DNA of 64,000 nt from contig NC_026661.2 of assembly GCF_000004075.3 (NCBI RefSeq), forward strand, positions 21,852,307 to 21,916,306, given 5' to 3'. Under the pieces are notes generated by a model. The model was not told the origin of the DNA and did not search any database. It saw nothing but the letters and a program-made list of their open reading frames with translations. Position 1 is the stretch's first letter, and every line of letters starts with the position of its first letter. Below, piece after piece: positions 24,901 through 39,900 of the stretch. A program made the translations under genes and the position numbers. This stretch comes from Cucumis sativus (taxonomy: Eukaryota > Streptophyta > Magnoliopsida > Cucurbitales > Cucurbitaceae).

Positions 24901-27900
24901 GAGCTAATGTCTTCTTTAGTTGTTGACTGAACTTTCATACTCATCCAGAGATTCGCAAATTCATTGAAAATTTTATCCAATAGCTGTAGAGTACATATAT
25001 AAAAAAGATTGTTGAAAATCAAGACGTGTACGATGTAGTTAAACTTATTTGCAATTCTGTAATAAAACATCGTAAGAAGCTTCACCAGAAAAGATGAAGT
25101 ATCCATCAGCCTGGAATCAGCAACACCATGTGAAGCACGAACCAAAATATTGTACTGTAGGGCACTTTTAAGTTGCATTATGCAGGCCTGTATTAGAACA
25201 AATGATGTAAAGATCAGATTTTAATTATTATTATTTATTTAAAGTGAAATAGAAAATACAGACCGTATCATTATCTACAGTTTCTTTCGAACTAATAACC
25301 AACTTTTCCAGCAAACCCACATCCATTGGGTAGAAACAATCTGTATCAGCACTAGGGTCGTTGAAAGAAAACCCAGCCAGTCCATTGTTTAACCCAACAG
25401 ACATCTGATTGGAAGGAAGCCCTCGTGGAAATCTCATGAAGGAATAAATTGATTTCTGGCACAATTTTCAGGATCAATATTTGGACTAATGAAATTTAAT
25501 ATTAAAGTTCACAAATAAAAGCAAATACTGAAATAGAATACCATAACTCGCTTCCCATTATATGGTTCAACTGTGCCAGTAAAACACAAACTTGATAACA
25601 TAAGAGACAAGCCTAATTTCATTTCATAAACTGCAAGCTGAATGGGTTGAATTATATCAAGATATTCAATGTATTCATCCGATAATCGATCGATAAAGCG
25701 AGTAGCCATCGCCTGTGTATTAAAACAATGTAATGTAAAATGAGCCGAAAAATCAATAATATTACTGAGGAAAATAATAAACTAGAGAGATGCAACAAAT
25801 ACCTCCCAGTTGCATAGTCTATCAATTTGGTATGAGTCTGTTGCTTCAATATTTGTCAACAAAATATCAACAAACTCAAAAAACTCTTCACACTCGTGTT
25901 TTAGCTTCTTAAACTTCCCAGGTTCCACACGGAAAACAACCTGAACGAAAAAATTTATCACAATGACAAATCAGTGACTATAAATGAGTATCCAGAAGTC
26001 CACAACTTGGCTTCCAACACATGGTCAAACAATGTATAATGGGAAGTGGTTTTTACCATCAAAATCGACCAGCATATAGAACGCAAGCAAAATATTATCT
26101 TAAATGAACACCAGATACATAGACTTGATGATAAAAGACAAACCTTTTTCTGCAACTTGGTGCACTCCAGTTCAAGATTTTCAAGGGTCTGTTTTCTTTC
26201 CTTATCAGCTTCTCCGACGATAGAAAACAATCCTGCCAAAAGTTCGCACTCTTGCCTCACCTAAAACAACATTTTTTAGCAGCTTCAACTTATCGTCTAA
26301 GAAATAGAAGGTTGGCTTTTGATTGAGACTAGACAAGAGTTCACACAAATGAGCCTGAGGGAAGTAGTTGCACTCAATACAATGTGGTTTAGAATGTTGC
26401 TAGCAAAACACAGCAAGATGTGTGAGCTGTGGATGTAAAGACTAAAATACTGTCCTTATTTTAGCGTGGCTTGTTTGGTATGTAAGATTTGAAAGATCAA
26501 CTAATCTTCTCTTGAGAAGATAATGTTTTGAAAGGGAAATGGGTGCATGGAGGAACTTTAAAAACAGAATTAAAATTAAAAAGTAAAATAATTTTGAATA
26601 GCATGAGATAATACCTCAGTTTCAACTTGAAGTGAAGATTTCTTTTCCATTAATTGTGAATATTTGTAATAATATTTGATGGAAGGGTCCAAATGACAGC
26701 AACTGAGCAACAGATACAATCGCAATCCTCCAAGTCTTAACCACACACGACCAAGGTTATGATGCAGATCTTGAACGAAAAAACAGAAGTTGTAAGAAAA
26801 CACAACGGAGAAGGCTAAAGTTAAGCAATTGTGTCAATAAAGGGATTCTGGTCAACAAATCAATAGTCACTTATCTGCATAAATGTCAATCATATTAAAA
26901 TTTTCAAAATAAGATAAAAGTAAAATACTGTGGTAGAGACTTATGCAGTGGCCATCTCAAAACACTGAGGCATTCAGAAACATGTGGATTATGTCTATTT
27001 GCATTTATGTTTAGGGTACACCCCAAGAATCAAGGATCTTGGCAATAAACCTATGCCTCAAGATTGTTGGGCCTAAACCCTAAACCTTTCCCTCTTCTGT
27101 GATTTAGAAACTTTACTTCATCGGATAGAACATATTTTCAGTAGGGATATGGAGCTTTTGAAGAATGATTGAACCTTTTTGAACTCGAATTTCACTAAAC
27201 CCCTTTGTTAATAGCCAATTACGTGTATTTTTTTTTTACCTCCTTTGCTCTAGGCTTGGGTTTAGTATCTAGTCAGCTTCATTCAATATATGCTTCTTAA
27301 TGATAATGCACTTAAAGTAGTTGACACAATGCAAAGTGATATTGTTAGGTGCTTACCTGTTGTGACATCATGAATAAATAGATCTTTAAGCAGCGGTTCA
27401 ATGAACAAATGCACAGAGTTTCTCAATCTTTGTTGCCTTGACTTTGCAACACGGGAGCAAAACAACTGGATGTTTTCTTCCTGGTAAAAAAGTAAGTAGA
27501 AACTTGAAGGGACAATGATGGATCATATTTGTAAAACCTAGAAAGCAAGCAACCATTTTATACAAACACTTCTTTAAAAAATTGAACGATAAAGTATTTG
27601 ACTCAACTAAATGCAAGGCATCTCCCTGCCTTTAAATTGATCCTACTTGTCCCTTCCTTTGGATATTCTTATTTCATATTTAATCTACTTGTTTCTCATC
27701 ATTATAAACACACATCCACACTCTATACAGTATGCCTTGACCTATAGGGTACCACTTAGGGTGATAGACAACATCCCATGAACATGATATTAATGGAATA
27801 TTTTGTAAGGTGCATAAGTCAATAGCTTTCAAGGAGCAAACCTTAGTTTTTTTGTTGTAAAAGAATCCAAAGGACTTTATCTCAACAAACTGGTCCGGAT

Positions 27901-30900
27901 CAAAAGATTTTTCATGAGAGAAAATAATCTGCAAGCACACATAAAGCAGGAGTCAAGTCAAAAACTCTGACTTCCACACATGATAAATAGGATCTCCAGA
28001 ACAAAAAATGTAAAACTACCTGCTGGAAAAGATTACAGGCAGCCGATAAAAGAGAAGAGTGTGCATCTACTTCCCCTAATGGTCTGTGCCAAAGATAACA
28101 AGCAGCTATTTGTATCTTCAAACTCTTAGCAAAAAAGTCTCTGATAGCAGTAGGACGCCACCTGAATGGAGAGAAAATCATGAATACACTCTACAAAATA
28201 GCAACCTTTAAATGTGAACCATAAAAGAGACCCTTTCAAAGGTATACAAAAAATGATTCTAGTGTAAATCTTTAGTGGCACCCAAACAAACATCAACCAG
28301 CACTCTCGAGCAATTTTCCACCTTTTGCATACTAGGCTAAATATCATATCTCCTGACAGAAAATGCCAGTTCAGTTTCATTTCTCTCTACATAAATAGTA
28401 ATATAATAATAATCTTACAAAATCTGTGAAACTGTTGCTGAAATCACAGGCTGAACAAGTACATGAGGAACTGGAGTTCTGTAATCAACAACCTTTGTGA
28501 AGTTCTGCGCACAAGAAAATCATACAAAAGGTACCTAATTATATACCAGAGGTACATAATGATAATCAATCTAAGAGTGTAAACCTACCTTTACAAAATC
28601 AGGGCAATGAATCCACAGGGACTGATGCCATCTAAACCACATCTCAAGAAAAAAACCAGCTGCCTTCGCACGCACTGAAAAGCAAGGCAGATCAATTTTA
28701 TGAGTAACGGAACCATATATATGTGCTACACAAATGCATGCATAATAGGTGAGTTTCAAATTTTCATCCACTACTGAAATGCAATAACTATAACATAAAG
28801 GTGAAAGAATTACAATATAATTGTTGTACAAAACCTGTATCCATAGAATCACACTCATCCAATGTCCATAGCAAATTTTGATGAGCAATAAACGTCTGGG
28901 GAGGTCTTGAGGAGAATTTCAGTGAAAATTGTAAAGTCTCTTTCATGAGGTTGGACAGGCCATATAGTGCCTACCATCAAATCAAAGAAATATCCTAATG
29001 AAAGCATGTATAACTAAAACTTGGGATTGAAGCTTATAAAACATAGTACATGGAAACAAATAAATATATAAAACCCTAACATCCATTTGCAGAAATACCA
29101 ATATGCACAATGGAAAAGAGCTTGTTTCTGCCTTGATTGAAGTTTTACAATTTTAAGACTTAACAAAATTGGGAAAATTGCTCAAACCACCGCTAAACTA
29201 TAGGATTGTTACAATTACCCCCTTAAAATTTTTATTTGATCAATTAGTCATCTAAGTTTATTAAGTGTTGCAATAAGCCCCTTGTGTTAATTGAAGATCA
29301 ATCAGAAAATGGCAAACTTCTCAATTCACATATTTCTATAAAAACCCACACTCGATTGCTGCTGCTGCCACAACCTGTAGTAAACCCACCTCCATCCTCA
29401 ATATCTGACACAACCCTTCCCCCGTGATGCCAGACAACGACCGCCATAATAATCCTTTTCTAGACTGAGATGAACATACTCATCAAACCAGACACCTCCT
29501 TCCCTCTGATTTCCCCACTTCCAATCCTTGGATCAAACTGCCACCTCCTTCCCTCTGATTTCTTCCGGTTTTAACCTTTTTCCAATAATCACTCCCCCCA
29601 TCCTCCAAAACATCAATTCTTCAATTTGGGCTCCAATTCCAACAACCCATCTCCTGATTTCCTCGAAAATCTGGTTGCTGCTGCCAATTGCTTCGATTCC
29701 AAAAATTTCCAATTTGCTCATTGATTTCGCTCCCTTCTCGACATTTTCCCCCCAAACAATTAGGGTTCCACTCTCTTTCAGTGGAAGGAGTATCAGAAGA
29801 CATAATATGAGAAGAAGGAAACAATCTGCAGATTAATGGCAACATAAACTTCACTCTTCTTTTTTTACATAGCAGGCTTCTTGCAACACTTAATAAATTA
29901 TAGGGCCTAATTGATCGCATTAAAAGTTTAAGGTCATAACAAACCCCATAATACAGAGGTGGTTTGTGCAATTTTCACAAAGAAAAAAAATCAAAAGAAT
30001 TATTCTTCTAACAAGATAGGGGTTTCTTAAGAATAATAAAAAAACAAACTATTTACACTTCATAGCATGAATCCAGTCTACTTGATTTCCATGAAGTGTA
30101 AATATTTTGCCCACTCTGCCATTTTTTACAATTCCCCAATAAGATACATAACTACAATTTTTCATTGATAGATGAAAGGAAAAAAATAATCACTACCGAC
30201 AAGAATACACAAGTAATTTTAAAAAAAATGTGTTGTTTCTTTTTTAATCAAAATAAATAAATGTAATCAAATAAAAGAGGATTATAGGGAAACTTCGAAA
30301 TCACAGAAATTAATTATTGTTGAGCTGATTGTGTGCATATTATGAAGCATAAGGATTATAGACATACTTGCTTCAGGCTTCCCCGATCAACCAAAAGAAT
30401 TGATGAAAGCTCCTGCAGCAACAACATATCTAGGAAAAAACTGGTACCATCATTTATAGGAAGAGTGTCCAACCAAACATCAGGATCTGCCTTTGTAAAT
30501 ATATCACAGCCAGACGGACAACAGATAAATGACATTTTTTCCTGAATGGGCCGGTCCTTTGATTCCAGAATGCACTTTGCATTGTTTTTCTCATGTTTGA
30601 ACCTTGCCAAGAGCACCTATTTATAAACAAAGATGATTTCCTTTCAGTTAATGAAAATATTAAATTGTACAATTAAAAAGGTGATACTAAACCTCATAAA
30701 TGTCTTGCATATTTTTAGCGACATCATCTTCACCAGATTTACCAAGTATACAAGAAGACATGGAAAGACCTACAAAAACATGTCCACTTCATCAGTTAAA
30801 CCAGCAGTAGCGGCAATTTCCAGAAATAAGAGACTTAAACTAGAATTTTATAGTGAAGAAACATCATGAAGATATTTTATATAGGTCCAAATTTTGCACA

Positions 30901-33900
30901 AAGAAAACTAATATGTACTTTCAACCATTCTAAAGAACTAGGCGTATCATGTCCTTTGATCTTCACATGGAAAAGAAGAAATAAGAAATAAGAAAAAGGA
31001 CGACCCAGTTCCGGTTATCAAAACCAAAAAATGTACAAGTGAGCACATGTACACACACACTCTCTTACATGCACCCTCTTGTTTCTGCCAAAGAAATAAG
31101 TCCCAAGGAGATACCAAAAAACCTACCTTCCATTGCAAGGCAGCGTAGCTCGGGATTGGATGACGTGAAAACTTCAATTAAAAGATCCTTCCCTGCTACA
31201 GCTGAGAGTGCAAAACAAAATGAATACAGCTTGTTGTTGGTCTTATAAAGATATAGAAGATAACAGATGAACATAAACTGTACAGGATGGAGTATCAAAG
31301 TCCCTTACCTCGATCATGTAATTTTAGCTTTATTGGCCATAGAGACTCACATAGTCTACAAAGTTGCTGTTGTTTATGATACAGATCAGCAGAACAAGGT
31401 ACTGCTGGGTGACCACCATGAATCCATAGTAAGGACTTTTCCAAGTGAAAGGACCAGGAAGTCTTTTCAAGTTTCTTAATCTCTCTCTACAAATAAGAAA
31501 ATCCATTACCAACAGAAGAATATTAATATACTAACAACCTTTCCAATTCATTACCAGCTTACCAGTATGATTTCAACGGTGTCTGCAAAGAAATCCTTGA
31601 ATCGGAGGATATCTTTTATCAAAAATCGCCCAGAAACTTGTAACAGCTCAGAATTCAAAGAGACAAGACCATCCCAGAGCAATATGTGATCATCAAGAAG
31701 AGTGCTGTAAGACTCAATAAGCATGTCAAAAGAAGCAGACTCAATAAGCATAGAAGACGGATCAACAAGCTTGAAAAAGATTTCCTGCTCCAGTGCTCGC
31801 AGAGAATTCAAAACTGGCAAGAACCCTCGAATTTCACTACTTAGCTCATGCCTGCTTTCAACATTCCACTGATGATATGTAAGCATTAAAAGACCAATGC
31901 ACTTAATAGCATTACGTAGGGATGAGCAGGACAACTGAAGCTCATCTTTTGGCAATACTAATATGCCTTTTGAAACATTTAATTCAGCAATCTTGTCTTC
32001 TTCACCCATCATAGCAACAAACTCAGATGATAAAATTGGAATTGGATGCACATCAAAATCTATTCCAAGAAGAGATTTGATCTTACTGCGAAGGTGACAA
32101 ATAAAATTCCACAATGGATGCTCTATAACCTGTTTGATTGATGTCAAATACAAATTGAAAAATTGGCAAAACGGCTGCAATTTTGAGCTAAACCAGCTAA
32201 ACCAGATGATATAGAGATCAAGATCCATTTCGGAAGCTTGCTCGATAGCCCAGTTGGCAGCAAAAAATAACTTGTTATTATCTAATTTCAAGTTGAATTC
32301 ATTTTTTACTTGAGAGTTCAACTTCATACTGTTTGAAGCCTTTGGAAACAGTAGTTTATGTAACGTTTTGAAATCCACTAAATATCTCTGAGCATATCCA
32401 TCAGCAGACAGGTTAAAGTCAAGAGAATAACCCTTAGCAATTCCAAGTTCATGCAATGCACATTGAGCTCCCAGGAACTCCAAATACATACAATTCTGCT
32501 TTACACAGGCTTCTTTTGAGTACCAGACAAAATCTGACAATTTTAAAGGGCTTGGCCATCCTCCAGGCAAACTCAGTGGTGCAAATAATACATCAGATTC
32601 AGAGAGGCAAGTATCAGATAAATACAAACGTTTTGCATTTTCAACAATATGCATCCCTTCGGCCTCACCAAAAGAAGAAAGATATGTATGCTCCCAACTG
32701 ACATGAAGGCTCCACCGTGGCTTACAGCCATTCATGATGAGCTGCTGGAACAACTGGACCCAGCGTGCAAGTTCAATGTGGGTTAAGCGAACATTAAGGT
32801 GACAACCTTCTTCCCTTGCATAGAGATGTGAATTTGCCATGGATTCAACCAATTTCGCACCAGGAATACCAGATAAAGCAAGAAATCTCCGAGTGTCATT
32901 CAGTTCAATGTCTTTTTTTCCACACAGAGCTCCATCTTGGAGCCAATGAGGCTGTAACATGAATATTTCCACTCCCCTATTTCTCATTGCACGAGAAACC
33001 TCACCATGAATCGGATTAACCGTAAGGAATATCCGAAAATTAGCATGTGGATGCAGGACTACTGGTTCCCCATCAATGGTCCCACATTCATTGATAGTAA
33101 TTGAGCCGCACGACTCCACCAATGAATTGATTCTATCAAGTACCTATGTTACAAAGAAAAAGTAAATTACACAACAGGAAGTGTAATTTATCATAGGAAA
33201 TGAAAGACAAAGGATGATGATAGCTCTCACTTACAGTGGGGTTACAAGAATTTGCATTCTTAAGAATGATCCATTCACCACGTTCAATAGCTTTCACTAG
33301 TATTCCAATTACCCATTCAAACTTCGCTGAGAATGGATGTTTCTGATTACTCTCTTCCAACTTTAAAACTGTCTTCAAGCATCTTTCAAGTTCCTTTTTG
33401 GCAGGAACCTCTTGCACGAACGACATTAGTTGTTTAATGATATCAACTAGCAAACCAAGAGAACACACAATTCTCTTCCAATTCTTTGCATACACACAAG
33501 CAGAACTTGGCAACTGGAAGCTAATTTTTGATGAGAAAGATAGCCATTTCGTCATTATACAGTTTCCATCCCTATCGAACTCTTTCTTAGAACATCGTAT
33601 TTGCACACTACAATATTTGTTGACATGAAAGCCAACTTGATCAATAACATGATGGAAATTCCGAATGGCATCATATTGTTCAAAGCAACCAAGCAATTCT
33701 GATATGTCAGTTGTGGACGAAAGATTCAACTCATTTAGTACATTGCCTGTGAGCTGGGCAAGCAACCTTACCAGAGAAGTTTTGCCAGATGAAGATGGGC
33801 CAACCAAAATGCACATCCACTGATATTGAATGCAATGTGCAACAGCTTCTAAGCTTTGACGAATTCCTGGCAAAATCTTAAGCTGGCTACTTGCTACATT

Positions 33901-36900
33901 ACATGCTTGAATGCTATTCCTTCCAATGGCAATATTGCCCACAATTAAAAACCGAGAATTAAGTTGAACTCGTGGATAAGGATTTATTAAATATTTTGCA
34001 CCAAATACTTCCTCATAAAGCCGCAAAACTTCCCTGCGATCACCAGCTGTTCGCATCCGCTGAACATAGACAATGTTGAGGAAGCAATAACTTCTTAATC
34101 TTTCGGGTGCACCTAGAAAAGGTTAAAAACAAATAAATAAATAAACACGAATATTTGCAAGGAACCAATCAAGTCGAAAGAGGATCTCAAACCTTCAATA
34201 ATCTGACAAGATCGAAGAACATCACGGAGATTAAATTCCCAAGGTGACCCATCCTGAGCAAATTTTTTATGCAGCATAACTTCTTCATGTAACCTTTTAT
34301 TAAACAAGATCAATTTTGATAGCAAAGGCTTAGGGATTGATTCATAAAGTGAGCTACAAATGAAGAGGTAGTCGTCCTCAATCAACTCATCCAAATATAC
34401 CTGAAATCAAATTGAAACTCAACCAGCCTGATTTATATAAAAATAGGAGTAAATAGTTCAAATCAGTAAATCTGTGCAGTAAAAATACCTTAGTGAACCG
34501 ATTGAGGAACGACTTAGGAAGGCCTTTCCTTCCACCCCCTTGATACGAAGGATTCTGACATGCAAAAACTCTAAAGGATGGTGGACATTTAAAAGTAAGT
34601 GCCAACTCAGGAATAAACACCTCCGCTCGATGGTCTAATATCGCATTCAGTCCCTGAAAGAAAAATTACATTCATTACATATCTAATATGAGGAAGAAAG
34701 TCAACTGCATAAAAAATTAATATCAAGAGGTATGAGAAATTATTGGATCTTCAAACCCTACTTCCAAAACGGATTGTGGAGCAAGATTCAGTTCATCAAG
34801 CAAAACCCAGCACCCTTCCCTCAGAGCCTGCAGAAAGATGGGGAAAACGTTATATATGAAACTTCATGACATTGTTATTTCCAATACAAGAGACTCTAAC
34901 CTGCAACAAGATTCCATCAGACCATGCAAATTTTATTCCCTCATCACTTTCAACCGGTAAATCAGACCCAAGCAAATCCATCATATCAGTCTGTATCACA
35001 AAGGTAGAGCATTAATTAGGTACAAGCCAAATGATAGACTGAATAAAAATGAGCAAAGATAGGTACATGGAAAATCATTACCTGCTCAGACAAATTTATG
35101 CGTACAACCTTGTGTCCAGAAAATTGTCCCAATGCCACAATCAAACTTGTTTTCCCAACACCTGGACTACCCTCTAGTAATACTGAAAAGTACAATTCCG
35201 TTAGGCATGCTTAAGTATGAGAATCTCATAGAATATGAAATTAAGAAATGAGTTTACTCAGACAAACCAGGTTTTGAAAGCTGCATAGCTCGTAGTACCC
35301 TTAATGCATTTTTGTATGTCGTTGGTGCCATGAACTCATATTTACCAGTGTCACCAAGCTGACAGCCTAAAAATAAAGGCACCATTGCTTAACTATGATA
35401 CGAAAAATGAATATTTCTACACTAAAATAAAAAGAAAAAAAAAATCAAATTTGGCTTCACTCCCATCATTATGAACACAGTAAAACGTATACCTTTCTCA
35501 ATAAAAAATGGATCGATACCAAAGAGGTTGCTGTCTTGCATGGAATCAGTGTTTGAAAAATTAGAAGCTGTTCTAAGTTCTCCCCAGCCATAACTTTGAA
35601 GTCTCACAAGTTTCGAGCATTCATGTAGGGTGTCATCCAACTGCAATACCAAATTTTGATTGTAAGAGCTGGGAAAATCCACAAAGGAAGAAGAAACCTC
35701 TCATCAAACAAAAAGTATCAAAATTCAATTGGCTTCATAAAATAAATAACTACAAAACTCCACATGAGAATGCACCCTTTGTTCTAAAAGATGTTTCAGG
35801 TACACGCCTAGGCTCAAGCTGCAGGTTTGGTGATCACCTTGAAATGGTAAGAAGCCATGCCTCATACGCATGTCTTCTGTCAGTATGTGACGATCCAAGG
35901 CTCAAAGCAATAATAATTAAGATTTTTCCTTCTTAATTAACTAAAAAAATCAAATTTACAAAGTCTAAATGAAAAAAAAAAAAAAGTTGTGTTTAGGGGT
36001 CTTTTTATTCATATTTCTACTTCAACTCTGCTTTCTCTTCTTTAAATAGCACTTTTATGTCGAGTGCGCCTCACAACAAAAAGCCCGTGTTTTTTTGGTG
36101 CCTTGCACATAAGCCCTAGAAGACTTGCCTTGAGCTTTAAAAAACACTGAATACACCCAAAAATTATTTTATTTTATTGTAGAGTTTAAAAGATGTCATC
36201 AAAGGTTCACTAGGTCATTTCAACCAAAATATCCCAAATTACCACATGCTCTCAAAGTTTCCAAACAACCTTCATCTTGAAAAAAAATACAAACAAACCA
36301 ACAAAAAACTAAATGGAACTCATAACAAAGGACAATTGGGATATGATCCTTGTATGTTATAAATAGTTGTAAACACCATTATTACATTTGGTGTCCCAAT
36401 AATGGGGTGGGCTATAATATCCCTCTCCACAAACTTAAAGTTCGGCAAACACCCCCGAGAGTTTCACTGATATAATTATTTTATTGTTCTTAAAGCAAAC
36501 AAACCCTCTCATTTATATAATTATTTTAGTGCTTTATAACAATTAACTATCAAGAGAAAAGAACACAGAGAACAACTCCAGAGCAATTATACCGAAGTCA
36601 TATAACATGAAGTTAACAGAAGATTGACAACCTTTAGTTTCTCTAAAAGAAATGAAAAGCATCTTTTGCGCAATTCTTCTGCATCTCTTTTTGACATACC
36701 AGTCCCTGAGAATCAATATAAGAAAATGAATTTCATTATAAAAGAAGAAAAAAAGCCACACATCTGTAAACAAATGGCTAATAACATACAAGCAAGTATC
36801 ATACACAACCAACATAAGGAAAGGACATGACAATAACACAATTCACAGGTCAAAAATAAGCATGCGGCTCCAGTTTCTTTTAGTTCCCACAACTTGGGAG

Positions 36901-39900
36901 GGGGAAGGTTTTCCATCCCACACATATTTTTAATACAGCCGCCGGACCATGGCCTGTTGGTTCTTGACTAATTAGAACTTAAGGAAACAAATGTACAACC
37001 TATAGAACTGATCCTATTCAAGTAAGATCGTTTCCCATCCTAACACATTTGATAACCAAGCAACCAATACACCCATTAATGAAGAAGGCTCTTATCAATT
37101 ATACACCTGAAGTCTCTTCCAACAATTTTTAACATTAGAACGTAACTTTTCCTTGACTTCACAGTAATTACAAGAGATAAAACACAGGCGAGAATCAAGA
37201 AATGATACACTAAAACTTGAAGCAGACCAGCCTCAACCTCTCTGTTCTAAAGAACATTATAATAGCATTCACTTGTTTGCCATCAGCTTAATAAAGTATG
37301 TGTTCCCTAGGCTTCATGCTGCTTACTACCCTATTTTTACTCTACTTGCTTCCACTTTTTCCATCCAATTCCTATTATTCTATCAAGTTTAGTCCCTTAT
37401 TAAGGATTTTGACTGTGTTTCTTCATCAATAAAATAATTTGTCATATTTGGGGATCCTAGACATAAGCATAAATATTCTACAGAATACCATTAAAGAAAT
37501 GCAAGGAACTTAACAAGCAGATAAAGAAGTAACACTGCAGGATTTACCTAAACTTAAACCATCTAGAAGAATAAGGAATGCTCCATGAAGGAATGCATAT
37601 TCAGGCCCTAGATTCATCTCAGTTGAGTCAATAAAGGAAACCCAAGAAAGTAGATCTCTCACTGTGAGCATTCTCCCAGACTGAAGGTGATTGAACCACT
37701 GTAGTAGGAAAGACAAACTATTAAATCGAAATAAATAACCCAAGCTGCAGAATTGACATAATAAAGAGGTGCTTTCTTAACTAGCTGGAGTATCAGAAAC
37801 CATCTATTTCATTCATCAATGAAATGTTTCACCCAGACCGAAGGTGAGTAGTGTTTAATATTAATGATAAACTATAAATACACTAAGCAAAAGCAATACA
37901 TCCCTAAAAGAACAAATTTTGTTCATAAAGCAAGGGAACATACCTCCCAAAAATTTAGCATTAGATCCACCAGATGTGTATCTCCAGGGTTGGAAATCCT
38001 GTAAGAAAATGTGCTTGTAAAATCCATGGAAGATTACAATAAAATTTGGGGCAATGGTAAAACATGTTGAAACCATACCTTGTCAGCGCAATACTCCTGA
38101 GCTCATCCAGCTCCCCAACAGGAGGAACCCATATCTCCGTAAACCGATTACGAAGTGCAGGAGATAACTCCTTCTTGCCATAATCACCACCAGGATTCAT
38201 TGTTGCAAAGAGAGAGAATTCAGGATGAGCAGTCACTGTTTCCAAAAACTCTCCTCCTTTCTCAGCCAAAGCCTACAAAATAAAACACAAAGTAAACAAT
38301 AGTGCAATATTCAAATCAACATGGTATCATAATAGGTACAGCAATTGTAAAGTAGCATGAATCTTAAACTTGTATATAGAGCAAAAAGGATTAATCGAGG
38401 GAAGTGATTGCTAATTGCAGAAACATTCCAACCAGAATTGAATTTCACATCATCTGCCGATCACATTGTCAACTATGTAAAACAGTAAAGCTAACTGTCC
38501 TAATGTAAGTTAAAACTATGAAATAGCATTCAACTGTGTTTGCTTTTATCCCACGTGAGGAAGCAGAGAGGATGCAAAGAGGGGGAAATAACATCTATAC
38601 TGTGAACAAAGATATAAGATAAAATAAAAACAAAACCAATACAGAGAAAATAACAAATTAATGGGTCAGAAAATAAACCAATAATGAAAACAAAACATAA
38701 ATCATATCGAGAATTTTTTTAATGAAGAGAAACTCTTTAAACATTTTCCAAACAAGTCATAAGACCTTTCAAGGCCAAAAGCATCAGTAGTCCTACAATT
38801 TCTTCCCTAAGTTTCCCCACCAATGTTTAAAGTGTAATAGTTTCTTGGAATATCTAAGATAAAAACTACAGTAGCAAATCCACAACTCACTAGCCTTTCC
38901 TATAAAAACGACAGCCCATCAATAGTTTTGAAGAAAAAATCTTGCTATTCTATCAAGCAGCTGAATTATATTTGAAAGCAAGCTTTTTAAAAAAGAAAAG
39001 AGAACTACAGGCACAAGTAAATATACTTGCATGATATCTGCATGTCAATTCCAGAAAAGAGCCCAAGAAGGATATTTTTGTTATTACTGGAATAAAAACC
39101 TGTTTCACAATACAAGCTAGAAGAACGGCAAAACTATTACAATCTCGCAACTTCTTATATGAGACAAAAGTATGAGCATGTAAAAAAGATTAAGCTCAAA
39201 ATGGCAAAACAGGTCATCGTAGAATAGGTTAGTATCCTGGTTCATGGTTACATGTTCATTGTATAATTCTCTTGTAGTACGAATTTTTGTCTCATTAATA
39301 TTATATTAATATTAGCAAAGAGGTTATCTCCTTTTCAAAAAAAATAGAATAGGTTAGTAATATTACCAGCTTTCTTTCCGGTTCCAACACGCTGTTAATT
39401 CTTTCAAGCACACTATCATCAGCAAGAGAAATTTCATCTATAAGAAAGATATCACCATCTCTCATTGCTTGCACCAGAGGCCCATCCTGCCAGGTGAAAA
39501 TTGTCTGCCACTGTTTATGCAACTCTGTAAGCTTTGTTTTAATATGCTCAATCTCCTTTACGCATAGACTATGGCAATTACCCCTGCCTTCTCTGAGAAT
39601 TTTTATGATCCGGTCCATCGAATCAAGGTTTAAGGAAGTTTGACCTATATCAGAAGAAATAGACTAGAAATGCAAAATTATTAGATAACCTTCACATAAA
39701 CCAGAATTAATAAAAAAAGGCAAAAAAGAACTTACAATCCCAAGGTTGTACTTCGTTATCTTCGATATTAATTCGTGAACTTCTTTTTCATACTGTGATG
39801 TAAGCTTTGATCTCTCTCTATTAGGATAAAATCCCTAACACAGTTCATAGTTATTAGATTAAGGAACGGTGAAAATTCGTAACATTTAACTCACATAGTC

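Larger units (their letters stand above)
17813..31486 (-). other. MDN1: MDN1 exons 35-71: helical linker
   Basis: Thirty-seven mostly small exons code residues of about 2833-4621, rich in Leu, Glu and Lys helices. Low positions of the exons run: 31309, 31127, 30693, 30368, 28835, 28589, 28419, 28020, 27842, 27357, 26615, 26144, 25803, 25542, 25264, 25086, 24771, 24548, 24240, 23977, 23728, 22702, 22511, 22117, 21920, 21653, 21403, 21044, 20815, 20499, 20163, 19694, 19451, 19022, 18487, 18240, 17813. Their high ends are 31486, 31201, 30769, 30616, 28970, 28674, 28504, 28161, 27928, 27480, 26769, 26260, 25940, 25712, 25455, 25187, 24983, 24670, 24321, 24107, 23892, 22777, 22623, 22175, 22030, 21721, 21559, 21138, 20927, 20728, 20405, 19915, 19609, 19246, 18774, 18410, 18019. 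The linker acts as the lever joining the ring to the MIDAS tail. Confidence 0.88.

Noticed and set aside
29528..29836. 102-codon frame inside the inverted-repeat element
   Set aside because: Not called as a gene. It has Pro/Ser/Ile-rich text without motifs and lies in a mobile element; it is more likely part of captured or random sequence.
39645..39663. Acceptor at 39644 (GATATAG/GTCAAAC) for MDN1 exon 21
   Set aside because: It would leave the downstream Walker B exon out of frame. The TTTCTAG acceptor at 39663 keeps the phase.
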